From contig NZ_JACTAG010000001.1 of NCBI RefSeq assembly GCF_014763045.1, forward strand, positions 248,001-312,000: DNA of 64,000 bases, read 5' to 3'. Made by a program: the position numbers and the translations under genes. Origin of the DNA: Sulfitobacter aestuariivivens. GTDB lineage: Bacteria; Pseudomonadota; Alphaproteobacteria; Rhodobacterales; Rhodobacteraceae. The notes beneath the pieces are model-generated. The model was not told where the DNA came from. It was given only the letters and a program-made list of their open reading frames with translations, and searched no databases. This document shows, piece by piece, positions 44,767-53,720 of this stretch (positions within the stretch are counted from its first letter, which is position 1; the number at the start of each line of letters is the position of its first letter).

Positions 44767-46521
44767 CTATTCTTCCGGAATACCAAGCTTGCGCATGTAG
44801 ATGGCGACGTCCTCCAACGCCGTTGACGAAAATACCATCGCCTCCTTGTAACGCTTGATGGTCAGGTCGGGGTAGGCCTCTAACATCGCAGCCTTGGAAA
44901 CGTCCGCCTCGTCGGCGCGTCCAGCGGCCAATAGTACTGGGGCAAGATTGCGGTGTATCCAAAGGGCATTGGGTCGCTCCATCAAAGCGCGTAGAAACAG
45001 ATCGGCAGCGGCGTCGAAGTCGCCGGAAATCTGATGCGCAGAGGCTATTCCAACAAGGTTATTGAAATTCATCGGATCAAGCGGGCTCAGGCGCATCGCA
45101 TGTTCGAAATGGCCGAATGCTGCAGCAGGACGGTCTGCATAGACCTCCAGCCAACCCAATCTGCTGAGTGCCCAAGCGGAATTGGGATCAAGCGCGATTG
45201 CCCGCTCCAGCAGAATGCGTGCGGTACCGTGGTTGCGGGCAAAGGTATGCACAACACCCAGCACTGACAAGATCAGCGGATCATCCCCTGAAAGCCCCGC
45301 AGCCCGTTCCGCCATCTCTAACGCGCGGTCCCTGATCGCCACAATATCATCGGACCAATTGTAGACAGAATGCTGCGACCAGCACCAAGCGGACAATGCC
45401 AACGCCAGAGGATAATCAGGATCAATCTTTAAAGCGTTATCCAGCAAGCTCAGCGCTTTGGTCGATGCATCCTGATCTTGCATCCAGACATGTCGCATGG
45501 CTCGCATGGCATAGTCATAGGCCCCCATATCGTGGGGGCGTTTGCGTGCTGCGCGGTCTATTTCGGCGCGCTGGATTGACGGCTGCAATGCGCCGGCAAC
45601 CTGTTCGATAATCCGGTCCTGCAGATCGAATAGCTCGCTATCTGCACCATCGTATTTTTCAGCCCAAAGGTGGGCACCGGTTGTCGTCTCAATCAACTGA
45701 ACAGTGATCCGCAACTTGCCGCCTGCACGCTGCACCGATCCTTCAAGAACATAGCCGACGCCCAATTCACGTCCGATGTCGATGACGTTCATGTGCCGCC
45801 CTTTGTAGGCAAAGGAGGAATTACGGGCGATCACAAAAAATGATCGGATGCGCGACAGAGCAGCGGTCAGCCCTTCGACCACGCCATCCGCAAAGTATTC
45901 CTGGTCTGGATCGCTCGACATATTGTCGAACGGCAGCACCGCGATGGAGGGCTTGTCGGGCAAAACCAATCTTTGGGCACTGTCGTGGGCTTGCGTATCT
46001 GGCCATCGGAACACGCGCACCTTGCGCACAATATTTTTCAAGACCCGTTCGCCCACATCGGCAAACTCTGCATCAATCTTGCCGTTCACGTGTTCATAAG
46101 CCGTAGCACTGAGGGCCACTCCGCCGGGGGTGCAGACCTCTTGGATCCGCGTGGCAACGTTCACGCCGTCGCCAAAGATGTCTGTTCCTTCAAGGATCAC
46201 ATCGCCCAAATTAATCCCGATGCGCAGGGCAATTGCCTTTTCGGGCGGGACACCCTCATTAAAACTGCGCATCTGCTCCTGAATAGCAATGGCAGCACCC
46301 ACCGCATCAACAACACTGGAAAAGATGATGATCGCCCCATCCCCCATCAGCTTGGCAATACGCCCTTGATGCTGCATCACCTGTGGCGAGACGATGGTTT
46401 TTTGCAGCCGCTTCAGGGTCGCCAGCGTGCCGTCCTCATCCGCCCCCATCAAACGGGAAAAGCCCACAACATCGACCGAGATGATCGCCGCGAGTTGCCG
46501 CTGCGTGCGCCGTGGGGACAT
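44767..46521 (-). CDS. Class III nucleotide cyclase with TolB-like and TPR domains
   Basis: 584 residues. Residues 10-130 form a class III cyclase domain: metal Asp17 in ISVDVVGFSRLM, Asp61 in KLMGDGAIIIF, and the Asn-x3-Arg transition-state pair in GVNVATRIQE, all apparently intact, so cAMP (less likely cGMP) synthesis is expected. Residues 190-290 form a TolB/FlgO-like domain (PSIAVLPFDNMSSDPDQEYFADGVVEGLTAALSRI). TPR-like repeats fill the rest. No membrane segment or signal peptide is seen, so it is probably cytoplasmic. It lies downstream of the decarboxylase on the same strand, 16 bases away, and has the same body plan as the divergent regulator at 49238. Confidence 0.92.
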   Translation of the reverse strand: MSPRRTQRQLAAIISVDVVGFSRLMGADEDGTLATLKRLQKTIVSPQVMQHQGRIAKLMGDGAIIIFSSVVDAVGAAIAIQEQMRSFNEGVPPEKAIALRIGINLGDVILEGTDIFGDGVNVATRIQEVCTPGGVALSATAYEHVNGKIDAEFADVGERVLKNIVRKVRVFRWPDTQAHDSAQRLVLPDKPSIAVLPFDNMSSDPDQEYFADGVVEGLTAALSRIRSFFVIARNSSFAYKGRHMNVIDIGRELGVGYVLEGSVQRAGGKLRITVQLIETTTGAHLWAEKYDGADSELFDLQDRIIEQVAGALQPSIQRAEIDRAARKRPHDMGAYDYAMRAMRHVWMQDQDASTKALSLLDNALKIDPDYPLALALSAWCWSQHSVYNWSDDIVAIRDRALEMAERAAGLSGDDPLILSVLGVVHTFARNHGTARILLERAIALDPNSAWALSRLGWLEVYADRPAAAFGHFEHAMRLSPLDPMNFNNLVGIASAHQISGDFDAAADLFLRALMERPNALWIHRNLAPVLLAAGRADEADVSKAAMLEAYPDLTIKRYKEAMVFSSTALEDVAIYMRKLGIPEE

Positions 46522-46537
46522 CAGATTTGGCTCCTTT

Positions 46538-47977
46538 TCATCGACTTACTGCAGTTTCAGAAGGCGCATTGCCCAAGACATGTGTCCAAGCCGCGCGGAT
46601 CGCCCCTGTTGTAATCGCGACGTCCTCATCAGAGATAGCTCCCGAGATCACGGAGATCCGCATAACCCATTCACCGCGCCAAGCAGCGCCAGCAACAAAG
46701 ATGGTACCGTCTGCAACCACGCGATCCATGACAGCCGTAGCCAAGGCCTTGCGTTGCTCAGCGCTATCGGTGTCATCGCCAAACCGCAGAATGACCTGAT
46801 TGAGGACCACGTCGTTCATCACCGATATGCCCGGCACCTGTGCCAAGTCCGCTGCAATCTGCCTGGCCAGCCCACAGTGCTGACGTACCATGGCCGTAAC
46901 GCCACTGCGCCCCAGCGACTTCAAGGCAGCCCAGGTCGGCAACCCGCGTGCTTTGCGCGACAATTCCGGCACTAAATAAGACGGGGGCCTGTCGCTAACG
47001 CCTTGAGGGGGCAGATAGCTGGCGCAGATTGCCATACTGCGCTGAAGCGCATCTGCATCGCGGACAATCGCATAACCGGAATCAAAGGGCACCTGCAGCC
47101 ATTTATGTCCGTCCACGACCCAGGAATCTGCTCTCTCGATACCTTCTGTCAGGGATCGCAGTTCAGGTACCGCCCGCGCCCAAAGTCCAAAAGCGGCATC
47201 AACATGGAGCCAGGCATCATTTTCATGGGCGATATCCGCGAGCCTCGCAAAAGGATCAAAGGCACCCGTGTTGATCTGCCCTGCCTGCGCAATGATAAGC
47301 TTTGGGCCATCGCAGCCAGCGCAATGGCGCGCGAGGTCATCCGCCAACATCCGGCCTTCGCTGTCTGTGTCCACGCGTATCACGCGGCGTTCCCCAAAGC
47401 CCAGATAGCGCAGGGCCGACAAAACCGACGCATGCAGATCGTCACTGATAAAGACATGTACCTCAGGCGCGCCAAAAAGCCCGTCAGCTTCGCAGTCCCA
47501 CCCGCTCCGCCGGAGTAATGCGCCGCGCGCAGCGGCGAGCGCTGCAAAGCTGCCTGCGGTGGCCCCGGTGACAAATCCTACAGCGGCTTCACGCGGCAGA
47601 TCCAAAACTTCTAGCAACCAACCTGCCGCAGTTTCTTCTACGGCTGCGGCTGTCGGCGTTGCCGAATGCATCGCTGCATTTTGTCCCCAGGCCGCAGCCA
47701 GCCAATCAGCTGCCACACTCACCGGGGCAGAGGCACCCATCACCCATCCAAAGAACCGAGGGTGGGTGATTGGCATCAGGCCTGCTTCGCCACGGTCGGC
47801 AAGTTCATTGATCACCGCACAGTCAGGAATACCCGTTTCCGGCAAGGGCTCCGCAAAGCGTGCACGCATTTGGTGATAGTCAAGCTGTGGCTTTACCGGA
47901 TGATTGGCAACCTCAGATCTGTACGCCACGGCCCGCTGACAGGCGGTTTCAAAAACATCCATGATCGCTCTAGTCAC
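46538..47977 (-). CDS. Group II PLP-dependent amino acid decarboxylase
   Basis: 479 residues, of the glutamate/aromatic/cysteine-sulfinate decarboxylase group. The PLP-binding Lys is in DSWVVDGHKWLQVPFDSGYA near residue 300, and the phosphate and ring contacts in GFVTGATAGSFAALAAARGAL and WLHVDAAFGLWARAV. It converts an L-amino acid to its amine. The substrate is not readable; the four-base overlap with a cysteine-synthase-like gene suggests a beta-substituted alanine made by that enzyme. Confidence 0.92.
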   Translation of the reverse strand: MTRAIMDVFETACQRAVAYRSEVANHPVKPQLDYHQMRARFAEPLPETGIPDCAVINELADRGEAGLMPITHPRFFGWVMGASAPVSVAADWLAAAWGQNAAMHSATPTAAAVEETAAGWLLEVLDLPREAAVGFVTGATAGSFAALAAARGALLRRSGWDCEADGLFGAPEVHVFISDDLHASVLSALRYLGFGERRVIRVDTDSEGRMLADDLARHCAGCDGPKLIIAQAGQINTGAFDPFARLADIAHENDAWLHVDAAFGLWARAVPELRSLTEGIERADSWVVDGHKWLQVPFDSGYAIVRDADALQRSMAICASYLPPQGVSDRPPSYLVPELSRKARGLPTWAALKSLGRSGVTAMVRQHCGLARQIAADLAQVPGISVMNDVVLNQVILRFGDDTDSAEQRKALATAVMDRVVADGTIFVAGAAWRGEWVMRISVISGAISDEDVAITTGAIRAAWTHVLGNAPSETAVSR

Positions 47978-49056
47978 CCCATCTGCGCGTCAGGTGTCGA
48001 CAATGAAATGGCGACCTCTTCGGCATCCATGTCCTCAGCAATGTTCTCAAACATCGGCGTGCTCAGGTACCGCTCTCCGGTATCGGGCAACATGCACAAG
48101 ATGACTGAGCCCGTTGGTGCCTTTTCGGCAAGCGCCAAAGCTACGGCAAAAGTGCTCCCGCCGGAAATACCAGTAAAAATTCCCTCTTTTTGGGCAAGAT
48201 CTTGTGCGCATTTGATCCCATCAGGACCCGCTACAGGGATCAGCTCATCATAATATTCACCATCAACTGCCTCTTGCAGGACTGCCGGAATGAAGTCAGG
48301 CGTCCATCCCTGTATGGGATGTGGCTCAAATGCCGGGTGACTGACAGCAGGCGCACCGTTGGCATCACGTTCCTGCGCATGGCCACTACCCACCAGCTGC
48401 GCGTTGGCAGGCTCCGTCAGGACAATCCTGGTCTCGGGCCGTTCTTTGCGCAGCACCCGTCCGATGCCGGAAATCGTTCCACCTGAACCATAGCCAGTGA
48501 CGAAATAATCCAACGCTGAACCGGCGAAGTCGGCAATAATCTCGCGGCCTGTGGTTGTTTCATGGATGTCAGCATTGGCGTCAGTCTCAAACTGTGACGC
48601 CAGAAACCAGCCATGTTGCTTGGCCAAGGCAGCGGCCTTTTTGTACATGCCAACACCCTTCAAAGCACGCGGGGTCAAGACCACTTTTGCCCCCAGCATC
48701 CGCATCAGCCGCCGCCGCTCAACGGAAAAGCTATCTGCCATGGTCACGACAAGTGGGTAGCCTTTTTGGGCGCAAACCATTGCCAACCCAATCCCGGTGT
48801 TCCCGCTGGTGGCTTCCACGACTGTTTGACCGGGTTTAAGCGCACCAGACCGCTCTGCCGCCTCAATGATGTTGACTGCCAGCCGGTCCTTGACCGACCC
48901 ACCGGGATTAAAAGCTTCAGCCTTTACATAGATTGTCGCGCCTTTTGTGGGGATGTTGTTGACGCGTATCGCCGGCGTGTCGCCAATTGTGTCCAAAACG
49001 CTGTCAAAGAGTCGACCGCGTCCATGCGTTGTTCGGATACCTTGATCGTTTCCCAT
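47974..49056 (-). CDS. Cysteine synthase-like PLP enzyme (beta-replacing)
   Basis: 360 residues of the O-acetylserine sulfhydrylase/CBS family. The PLP Lys is in FNPGGSVKDRLAVNIIEAAE near residue 57, the substrate loop is EATSGNTGIGLA, and the phosphate loop GYGSGGTISGIG. The C-terminal half (VSHPAFEPHPIQGWTPDFIP, SGGSTFAVALALAEKAP) is of the CysK type with a slightly long acidic tail. It could make cysteine, or join another nucleophile to a serine-derived acrylate. First gene of the minus-strand unit and divergent from the winged-helix regulator. Confidence 0.9.
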   Translation of the reverse strand: MGNDQGIRTTHGRGRLFDSVLDTIGDTPAIRVNNIPTKGATIYVKAEAFNPGGSVKDRLAVNIIEAAERSGALKPGQTVVEATSGNTGIGLAMVCAQKGYPLVVTMADSFSVERRRLMRMLGAKVVLTPRALKGVGMYKKAAALAKQHGWFLASQFETDANADIHETTTGREIIADFAGSALDYFVTGYGSGGTISGIGRVLRKERPETRIVLTEPANAQLVGSGHAQERDANGAPAVSHPAFEPHPIQGWTPDFIPAVLQEAVDGEYYDELIPVAGPDGIKCAQDLAQKEGIFTGISGGSTFAVALALAEKAPTGSVILCMLPDTGERYLSTPMFENIAEDMDAEEVAISLSTPDAQMG

Positions 49057-49175
49057 TAATCATTTCCCTGTTGTTGAATGGTCTGTCGTTAAATCGATGC
49101 GTTTTTTTCTTCGTGGCTCGAACCAAGAGTGAGGCAAAGAGGTGCATGATGAATGTCTGACAGATCGCTGCACAC

Positions 49176-49223
49176 GCTGCTTGAGGAAAACTTGAGTTTT
49201 TCTTGGTGTTTCCCTCAGGCGGC
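49176..49223. promoter_or_regulatory. Inverted repeat between cysK-like gene and regulator
   Basis: GCTGCTTGAGG (49176-49186) and CCTCAGGCGGC (49213-49223) form an inverted repeat matching at 9 of 11 positions. It sits in the 181-bp divergent gap, 15 bp before the regulator ATG. A second TTGAG lies inside it. Likely operator for the winged-helix regulator. Confidence 0.5.
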
Positions 49224-49237
49224 ATTAGTCTTTGCGG

Positions 49238-50803
49238 ATGCGATATCACTTTGACCCTTTCACATTGGACGCCACCCGGGGTCTGCTCCAGGTTGCCGGT
49301 CAGGACATCGCAATTGAGCCGCGCGGATTTGCACTTTTGGTACTCTTGGTCACGCACCACGATAGGATGGTGACAAAGGACGAGATCGTCGAGGCGGTTT
49401 GGGACGGCCGGATCGTGTCAGATGCCGCAATTGCCACAGTGATCAAGACAACGCGAAAAGCCCTTGGTGACACTGGAGTGACGCAAAAGTACATTCGCAC
49501 GGTGCGTGGACGGGGTGTGCGTTTTGTCGGGACACTTGCGCCAGTTATCCCTGCTGAGGTGGGCCGTCCTGCAACGGTAGCTGAACCCTCTTCGCTGGTA
49601 ACATCCAAATCGCGCCCCTCCATCGCCATCCTGCCCTTTCGTATGGTTGGGTATTCACAAACTTTCAGCGCAATTTCTGATGCCATCCCTGCAGAGCTGA
49701 TTTCATGCCTATCGCGCCTGCGCTGGCTGACGGTCGTGTCGCGCGGATCAACCTTTCGTTTTCGCGACAGTGAAACTGATCTCGAAGCGGTTCATTCCGC
49801 TCTTGGGACTAAGTACTGCCTCACGGGGTTGGTCGAGATTTTCGGCGCTGTCATCGCGGTTTCGGTCGAATTGTCAGACACCCGCAGCAAGGCTGTCGTC
49901 TGGAGTGAACGATTCTCAGGCACTGTCAGTGACGTAAATGAGACCCGAAATGACATTGTGACTCATGTGATCTCAGCACTTGAACTTCACGTTCCGCTGA
50001 ACGAGGCAAAACGGGCGCGCTTGCGTCCTCCCGAAAATCTGGATGCATGGAGCATGTATCATCTGGGCCTTCAGCACATGTACCGGTTCAACAAGGCCGA
50101 TAATCTGGTCGCCGCCAGCCATTTTGAACGGGCCACACACCTCGATCCTGACTTTGCCCGAGCCTACGCTGCACAGTCTTTTACCAGCTTTCAAAACGCC
50201 TTTCTTAAATACAATGCCAATGCTGTGGCGGAAATTGACAACGCGCGCCGGTTCGCTGAGAAGGCAGTTGAGCTAGACCCGATTGACCCATTTGCAAATT
50301 TCACGCTTGGCCGCGCGCACTGGCTCAAAAGCGACCCTGAAGCGGGAATGCCCTGGATCGACCGCGCAATTGAGCTTAGCCCCAATTTTGCGCAAGGTTT
50401 CTATGCGCATGGCTGGGGCGACGTCATGGCGGGGCGCGGTGCAGAGGCCTTGGAGCAGCTTCAAAAGGCCATTGCCCTCAGTCCGTTGGATCCGTTCTTG
50501 TACGCAATGCAGAGTGCCTGTGGTTTGGCCTGCCTGCAATTGGAAGACTACGATAACGCTGTGCTCTGGGCGGAAAAGGGTGCACGCGCCCCGGGTTCGC
50601 ATTTTCTGATCGGAGCTATTGCCGCAGTGATCTGCAAAATCAACGGTGACGAAGAAAAGGCCGCCCATTGGGCAATGACAACGAAAACCCGCAGACCCGA
50701 CGCCTCTGTGGCGATGTTTTTCGATGCCTTTCCCTTTCAAGATCAACACATGCGTTCGCAGATGACTTCTGCTTTGGTCTCAGTTGGGTTCCAAGCCGAC
50801 TAA
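49238..50803 (+). CDS. Winged-helix (OmpR/CadC-type) regulator with TolB-like and TPR domains
   Basis: 521 residues from the ATG at 49238. Residues 1-100 are an OmpR/CadC-type winged helix (PRGFALLVLLVTHHDRMVTKDEIVEAVWDGRIVSDAAIATVIKTTRKALGD, KYIRTVRGRGVRFVG). Residues 127-230 are TolB/FlgO-like (PSIAILPFRMVG), and TPR-like repeats follow (HFERATHLDPDFARAYAAQSF, AEKAVELDPIDPFANFTLGRAHW). Unlike CadC, no membrane segment is visible, so the regulator appears soluble. Divergent from the cysK-like/decarboxylase/cyclase unit and probably its regulator. Confidence 0.92.
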   Translation: MRYHFDPFTLDATRGLLQVAGQDIAIEPRGFALLVLLVTHHDRMVTKDEIVEAVWDGRIVSDAAIATVIKTTRKALGDTGVTQKYIRTVRGRGVRFVGTLAPVIPAEVGRPATVAEPSSLVTSKSRPSIAILPFRMVGYSQTFSAISDAIPAELISCLSRLRWLTVVSRGSTFRFRDSETDLEAVHSALGTKYCLTGLVEIFGAVIAVSVELSDTRSKAVVWSERFSGTVSDVNETRNDIVTHVISALELHVPLNEAKRARLRPPENLDAWSMYHLGLQHMYRFNKADNLVAASHFERATHLDPDFARAYAAQSFTSFQNAFLKYNANAVAEIDNARRFAEKAVELDPIDPFANFTLGRAHWLKSDPEAGMPWIDRAIELSPNFAQGFYAHGWGDVMAGRGAEALEQLQKAIALSPLDPFLYAMQSACGLACLQLEDYDNAVLWAEKGARAPGSHFLIGAIAAVICKINGDEEKAAHWAMTTKTRRPDASVAMFFDAFPFQDQHMRSQMTSALVSVGFQAD

Positions 50804-51114
50804 ACTTTGATGATCAAAACCTTTAGCTGTTAGCAGATGCACATTGAGGGGACGGATACCATATTCTTGATCCAGACAGCCCTAAATCAAAACATCAAAT
50901 CTTGAATGGAGATAGCTTCCATTGCAGGAAGTGAAGCGAAATGCCAATTGATCCGCTGACCGACGTTTAAGCGTTCAGAATGCGGAAATATGTACGAATA
51001 GGCCCGGTGCAAAAGCTGAACCGTCGCGTTCGATAGTACGTCCAAAGTCCGCTTTCGGCCGCGCGCTACGACATATTCTGAAGCTGGCGATGTGCCAGAA
51101 ATCGGACAATGCTG
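50804..51114. other. Gene-free stretch
   Basis: No convincing coding frame, RNA or terminator was seen in these 311 bases. A short string AAAGTCCGCTTTCGGCCGCG (51045-51064) resembles the inverted GTCTGCTTTCGGGAAGCCGC near 57815-57835, possibly a dispersed intergenic repeat. Confidence 0.4.
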
Positions 51115-51588
51115 TCACTCTGTCGCAAGTTGAAATTTGAGAAAGGTCGCCCCGTCATAATCGACTTCGCCAACCCGCCAAGCACCAAGTCTGTCGAGTG
51201 CCCGCAAGTTCGTTCGTGACGGTGGTAAAAGGAAGGTTACATACGGGATGCGTCTATCGGAAATCGCAAAGTCGATCGCCTTTCGCGCGATGCGCGGCCC
51301 GAGGCCAAACGTGTCGGGCCGCAAGACGAGTCCGAAATCCCACTCGGCCCCTTCTTTTTGAAATCCACCCCAGCCGACATATCGATCATCAGACAAAAAT
51401 GCCCAATGTCCAAGTCCGTCACGGTGCCAACACTCCTCCTTTTTGGCGACAAACTGCGCCACTGTCTCGGCATTCCAAGCAAATTTCAGAAGCGGCATAT
51501 GCTCGGCCACACGAGGGTCGGACATGTGCGCCAAGATTTCGGCTGGGTCGATTTCCGACAATCGGACGAATCTAATTTCAGATCTCAT
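51115..51588 (-). CDS. GNAT-family N-acetyltransferase (RimJ/RimL-like)
   Basis: 157 residues. The fold is seen in EILAHMSDPRVAEHMPLL, WAFLSDDRYVGWGGFQKEGAEWDFGLVLRPDTFGLGPRIARKAIDFAI and the final FLLPPSRTNLRALDRLGAWRVGEVDYDG. The acceptor is unknown. It stands alone among small accessory genes. Confidence 0.85.
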   Translation of the reverse strand: MRSEIRFVRLSEIDPAEILAHMSDPRVAEHMPLLKFAWNAETVAQFVAKKEECWHRDGLGHWAFLSDDRYVGWGGFQKEGAEWDFGLVLRPDTFGLGPRIARKAIDFAISDRRIPYVTFLLPPSRTNLRALDRLGAWRVGEVDYDGATFLKFQLATE

Positions 51589-51646
51589 TGCGACGACTTT
51601 CCATGTGTTCGTCGCCCATTGTCCGCTGGGCGCGCTATTTCAACAG

Positions 51647-51832
51647 TTAACTCATTGTCTGGCATCGTGCTGGGACATATGCATTCAATTTGTTGCTATC
51701 CAGATCCCGGAAATACCCTCCGTAGAAACCATGATTTCCGCGTGGGCCGGGGTGGCCTCATCTGATCGGCCAAGTTCGAGGCTCCTGACGTGAAGTGTAT
51801 CGAAGGCCTCTATGTTGGTCACTTTCAACTCC
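51647..51832 (-). pseudogene. VOC/glyoxalase-family remnant
   Basis: Minus-strand translation gives PGPRGNHGFYGGYFRDLDSN then KLNAYVPARCQTMS and stop (TAA at 51647-51649), the characteristic end of a small VOC-fold protein (GFYGGYFRDLDGNKL type). Upstream the sequence continues only after a one-base shift near 51745 (TNIEAFDTLHVRSLELGRSDEA). A stop sits in the first frame, and the 5' half is absent or lost against the methyltransferase end. Confidence 0.75.
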
Positions 51833-51840
51833 AAGCTCGG

Positions 51841-52497
51841 CTACCAAGACGCCCGGGTTACTGCGCCAGACCGCCTTGCAAGTAAGGTCGAGGCCGGACC
51901 ATGGCTTGGAATTGCCCGCACTTCAAAACCGTCGAAACGCTCGATTGCCTGCATCAATCGGGGACGGGACATAAACCGACCGGTCCCGCGAAACAAAAGC
52001 GCCTGGCGCATTAGGCTGTCGGCAAGGCCGCGGGCAGGCTCATCCGCGCAAAACGCGAGACACAGCGCGCCGCCGACCCGAACAACCCTGCAAAGCTCAG
52101 TCAAGGCCAGATAGGGATCGGGGACGGTTTCCAAAGCCCAAGCACAGGTTACAAGATCGAAGGTGCCATCCTCAAAAGGCAAGGACTCCAACCGTCCGTT
52201 TACCTTTGGCACAGGGATGTCGGCGCAACGTGCAAGCATCGCTGCGGACGGGTCGAGAAGGGTCATCAAATTCGGGGGCATTCCCTCCGCAATCAATGCA
52301 CGTGCCAGATTGCCGGTGCCGCAGCCAGCATCCAAAAATTTCGAATTCGGCGTCGCAAGTGCACGCACCAGGCCTTCCAGGGCGGCCTGCGCCTCGCCGC
52401 CTGCATGACGCAGCCAGCGATGATGAAGTTTGTCATAATGCGGTGCGAGTTTGTCATAAAGATCAACCGCATCGCTCACAGGCGTTTCTGCCAACAT
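51841..52497 (-). CDS. Class I SAM-dependent methyltransferase
   Basis: 218 residues from the ATG at 52497 (MLAETPVSDAVDLYDKLAPHYD); an in-frame extension to 52605 overlaps the neighbouring gene and looks spurious. SAM-binding motif I is FLDAGCGTGNLARALIAEG, followed by LLDPSAAML and FDLVTCAWALETVPDPYLALTELCRVVRVGGALCLAF. The acceptor is unknown. Last gene of the LysR-divergent cluster. Confidence 0.88.
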   Translation of the reverse strand: MLAETPVSDAVDLYDKLAPHYDKLHHRWLRHAGGEAQAALEGLVRALATPNSKFLDAGCGTGNLARALIAEGMPPNLMTLLDPSAAMLARCADIPVPKVNGRLESLPFEDGTFDLVTCAWALETVPDPYLALTELCRVVRVGGALCLAFCADEPARGLADSLMRQALLFRGTGRFMSRPRLMQAIERFDGFEVRAIPSHGPASTLLARRSGAVTRASW

Positions 52498-52547
52498 CTC
52501 TTTGGTCCTATTACTCGATGATAGTGACTGCGATGCGCGCACGTTTT

Positions 52548-52967
52548 TTACGAAGAACTTGCGTCGGATTGCGGCGCGGTGTGTTTGTGCTCGGGCCACC
52601 TCCATGCGGTCCAGAGAATTGCCATTAGTGCCGCGATCTCGATGATGAGGTGAAAGGTGTCATCCATGTCGGTTGGAGACGAGGAAAGGAGTGTCCCCGT
52701 CGTGACGATCGCTGCAAGAACGGTGACAGGGCGGCAGATCCTGCGTTTCAGCAGGAGCGAAAAGAGCACCATCGCAATTGGCACTTGGACGAGGAAACCG
52801 CCCAGAAGCATCAGCCCTTCGGTAATCTCGATGCCGTTGTAGTAGCCAGTCATCAGCATCTCGATATGGGACGCGAGGACAAACTGGTGAATGTCGCGAA
52901 AGATGATGTTGAGCAGTATGAACAGCCACAGGGCCGACAGAAGAATATGGGGATCGAGCTGTCTCAT
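52548..52967 (-). CDS. DUF6326-type integral membrane protein
   Basis: 139 residues with four hydrophobic segments (ILLSALWLFILLNIIF, GLMLLGGFLVQVPIAMVLFSLLL, VTVLAAIVTTGTLL, LIIEIAALMAILWTAW). The polar loop FRDIHQFVLASHIEMLMTGYYNG resembles the DUF6326 family (named from memory). Function is unknown. Confidence 0.78.
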   Translation of the reverse strand: MRQLDPHILLSALWLFILLNIIFRDIHQFVLASHIEMLMTGYYNGIEITEGLMLLGGFLVQVPIAMVLFSLLLKRRICRPVTVLAAIVTTGTLLSSSPTDMDDTFHLIIEIAALMAILWTAWRWPEHKHTAPQSDASSS

Positions 52968-53029
52968 TTCGGTGTCTTCTTTCAGTGTTTCAGGAGTTTG
53001 CCGGTATCAGGCCGGGAGCACGGTTGGGT

Positions 53030-53686
53030 TCAGATCACGGCGCCTGATGTGCGCGTTGCGAAAGCGCGGCGTATCAGGAGTTCCGCAATCGCAAGGTTGA
53101 TGGCCCAGGCCCCAACCATCAGGACGTCTCGCGAAAATCCCTGCAGTTCAGTGTCAAAAAGGGCCATTGCGACCAGAAAGAGCGCGGTCTGCGTTGAGGC
53201 CCCTTGGCCGATGGCATAGGCGCGCAGCATTGCAGCGCGGTGCGCGGCGACGTCTCGCGATCGGATCGCAATGATGGCCCACGCGATGAGGGCGACCATT
53301 GCAAGGCTAAGCGTGACCCTCGCCCCGTAAAGCAGTGGTCCCTGCAGGGCTTCGGGAAATGCGAAAGCTACCGTCATCCAGAGCCCGGTAAGCGCGCTGA
53401 CGCATCCCGCTACCGCTACGACCCGCCCGAGAGTCCGGTGCAGGGCGGGACGGTAGCGCCTCAGGCTCGGCAGGAACTGCACAGCCCCCACAAGGCAGAA
53501 AACTGAACTGCCGAGGATATGCAATGTGATCGGGAGGGGCTCGATCACCGCACGCGGGTTCGGCGGTATGATCGCCGGAGCGCCGAAAAGTTCCGGAAGC
53601 CGGACCAGCCCGACGACTGCCGGAATGAATGAGTAGAGGAACACGAGGGCAAGGAACGCCCATTCGCGACGGCTGATAAAGTACAT
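53030..53686 (-). CDS. DUF2306-type membrane protein
   Basis: 218 residues with six or seven hydrophobic stretches. ITLHILGSSVFCLVGAVQFLPSLRRYRPALHRTLGRV carries the His residues and Arg-rich turn of the DUF2306 family, and HRAAMLRAYAIGQGASTQ is typical of its second half. Function is unknown, and the paired His residues could bind haem or metal (inference). It lies 34 bases downstream of a methyltransferase gene. Confidence 0.82.
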   Translation of the reverse strand: MYFISRREWAFLALVFLYSFIPAVVGLVRLPELFGAPAIIPPNPRAVIEPLPITLHILGSSVFCLVGAVQFLPSLRRYRPALHRTLGRVVAVAGCVSALTGLWMTVAFAFPEALQGPLLYGARVTLSLAMVALIAWAIIAIRSRDVAAHRAAMLRAYAIGQGASTQTALFLVAMALFDTELQGFSRDVLMVGAWAINLAIAELLIRRAFATRTSGAVI

Positions 53687-53720
53687 GCTTTGGTCTTTCA
53701 GTATAAGGTGGCGGTCTGCC

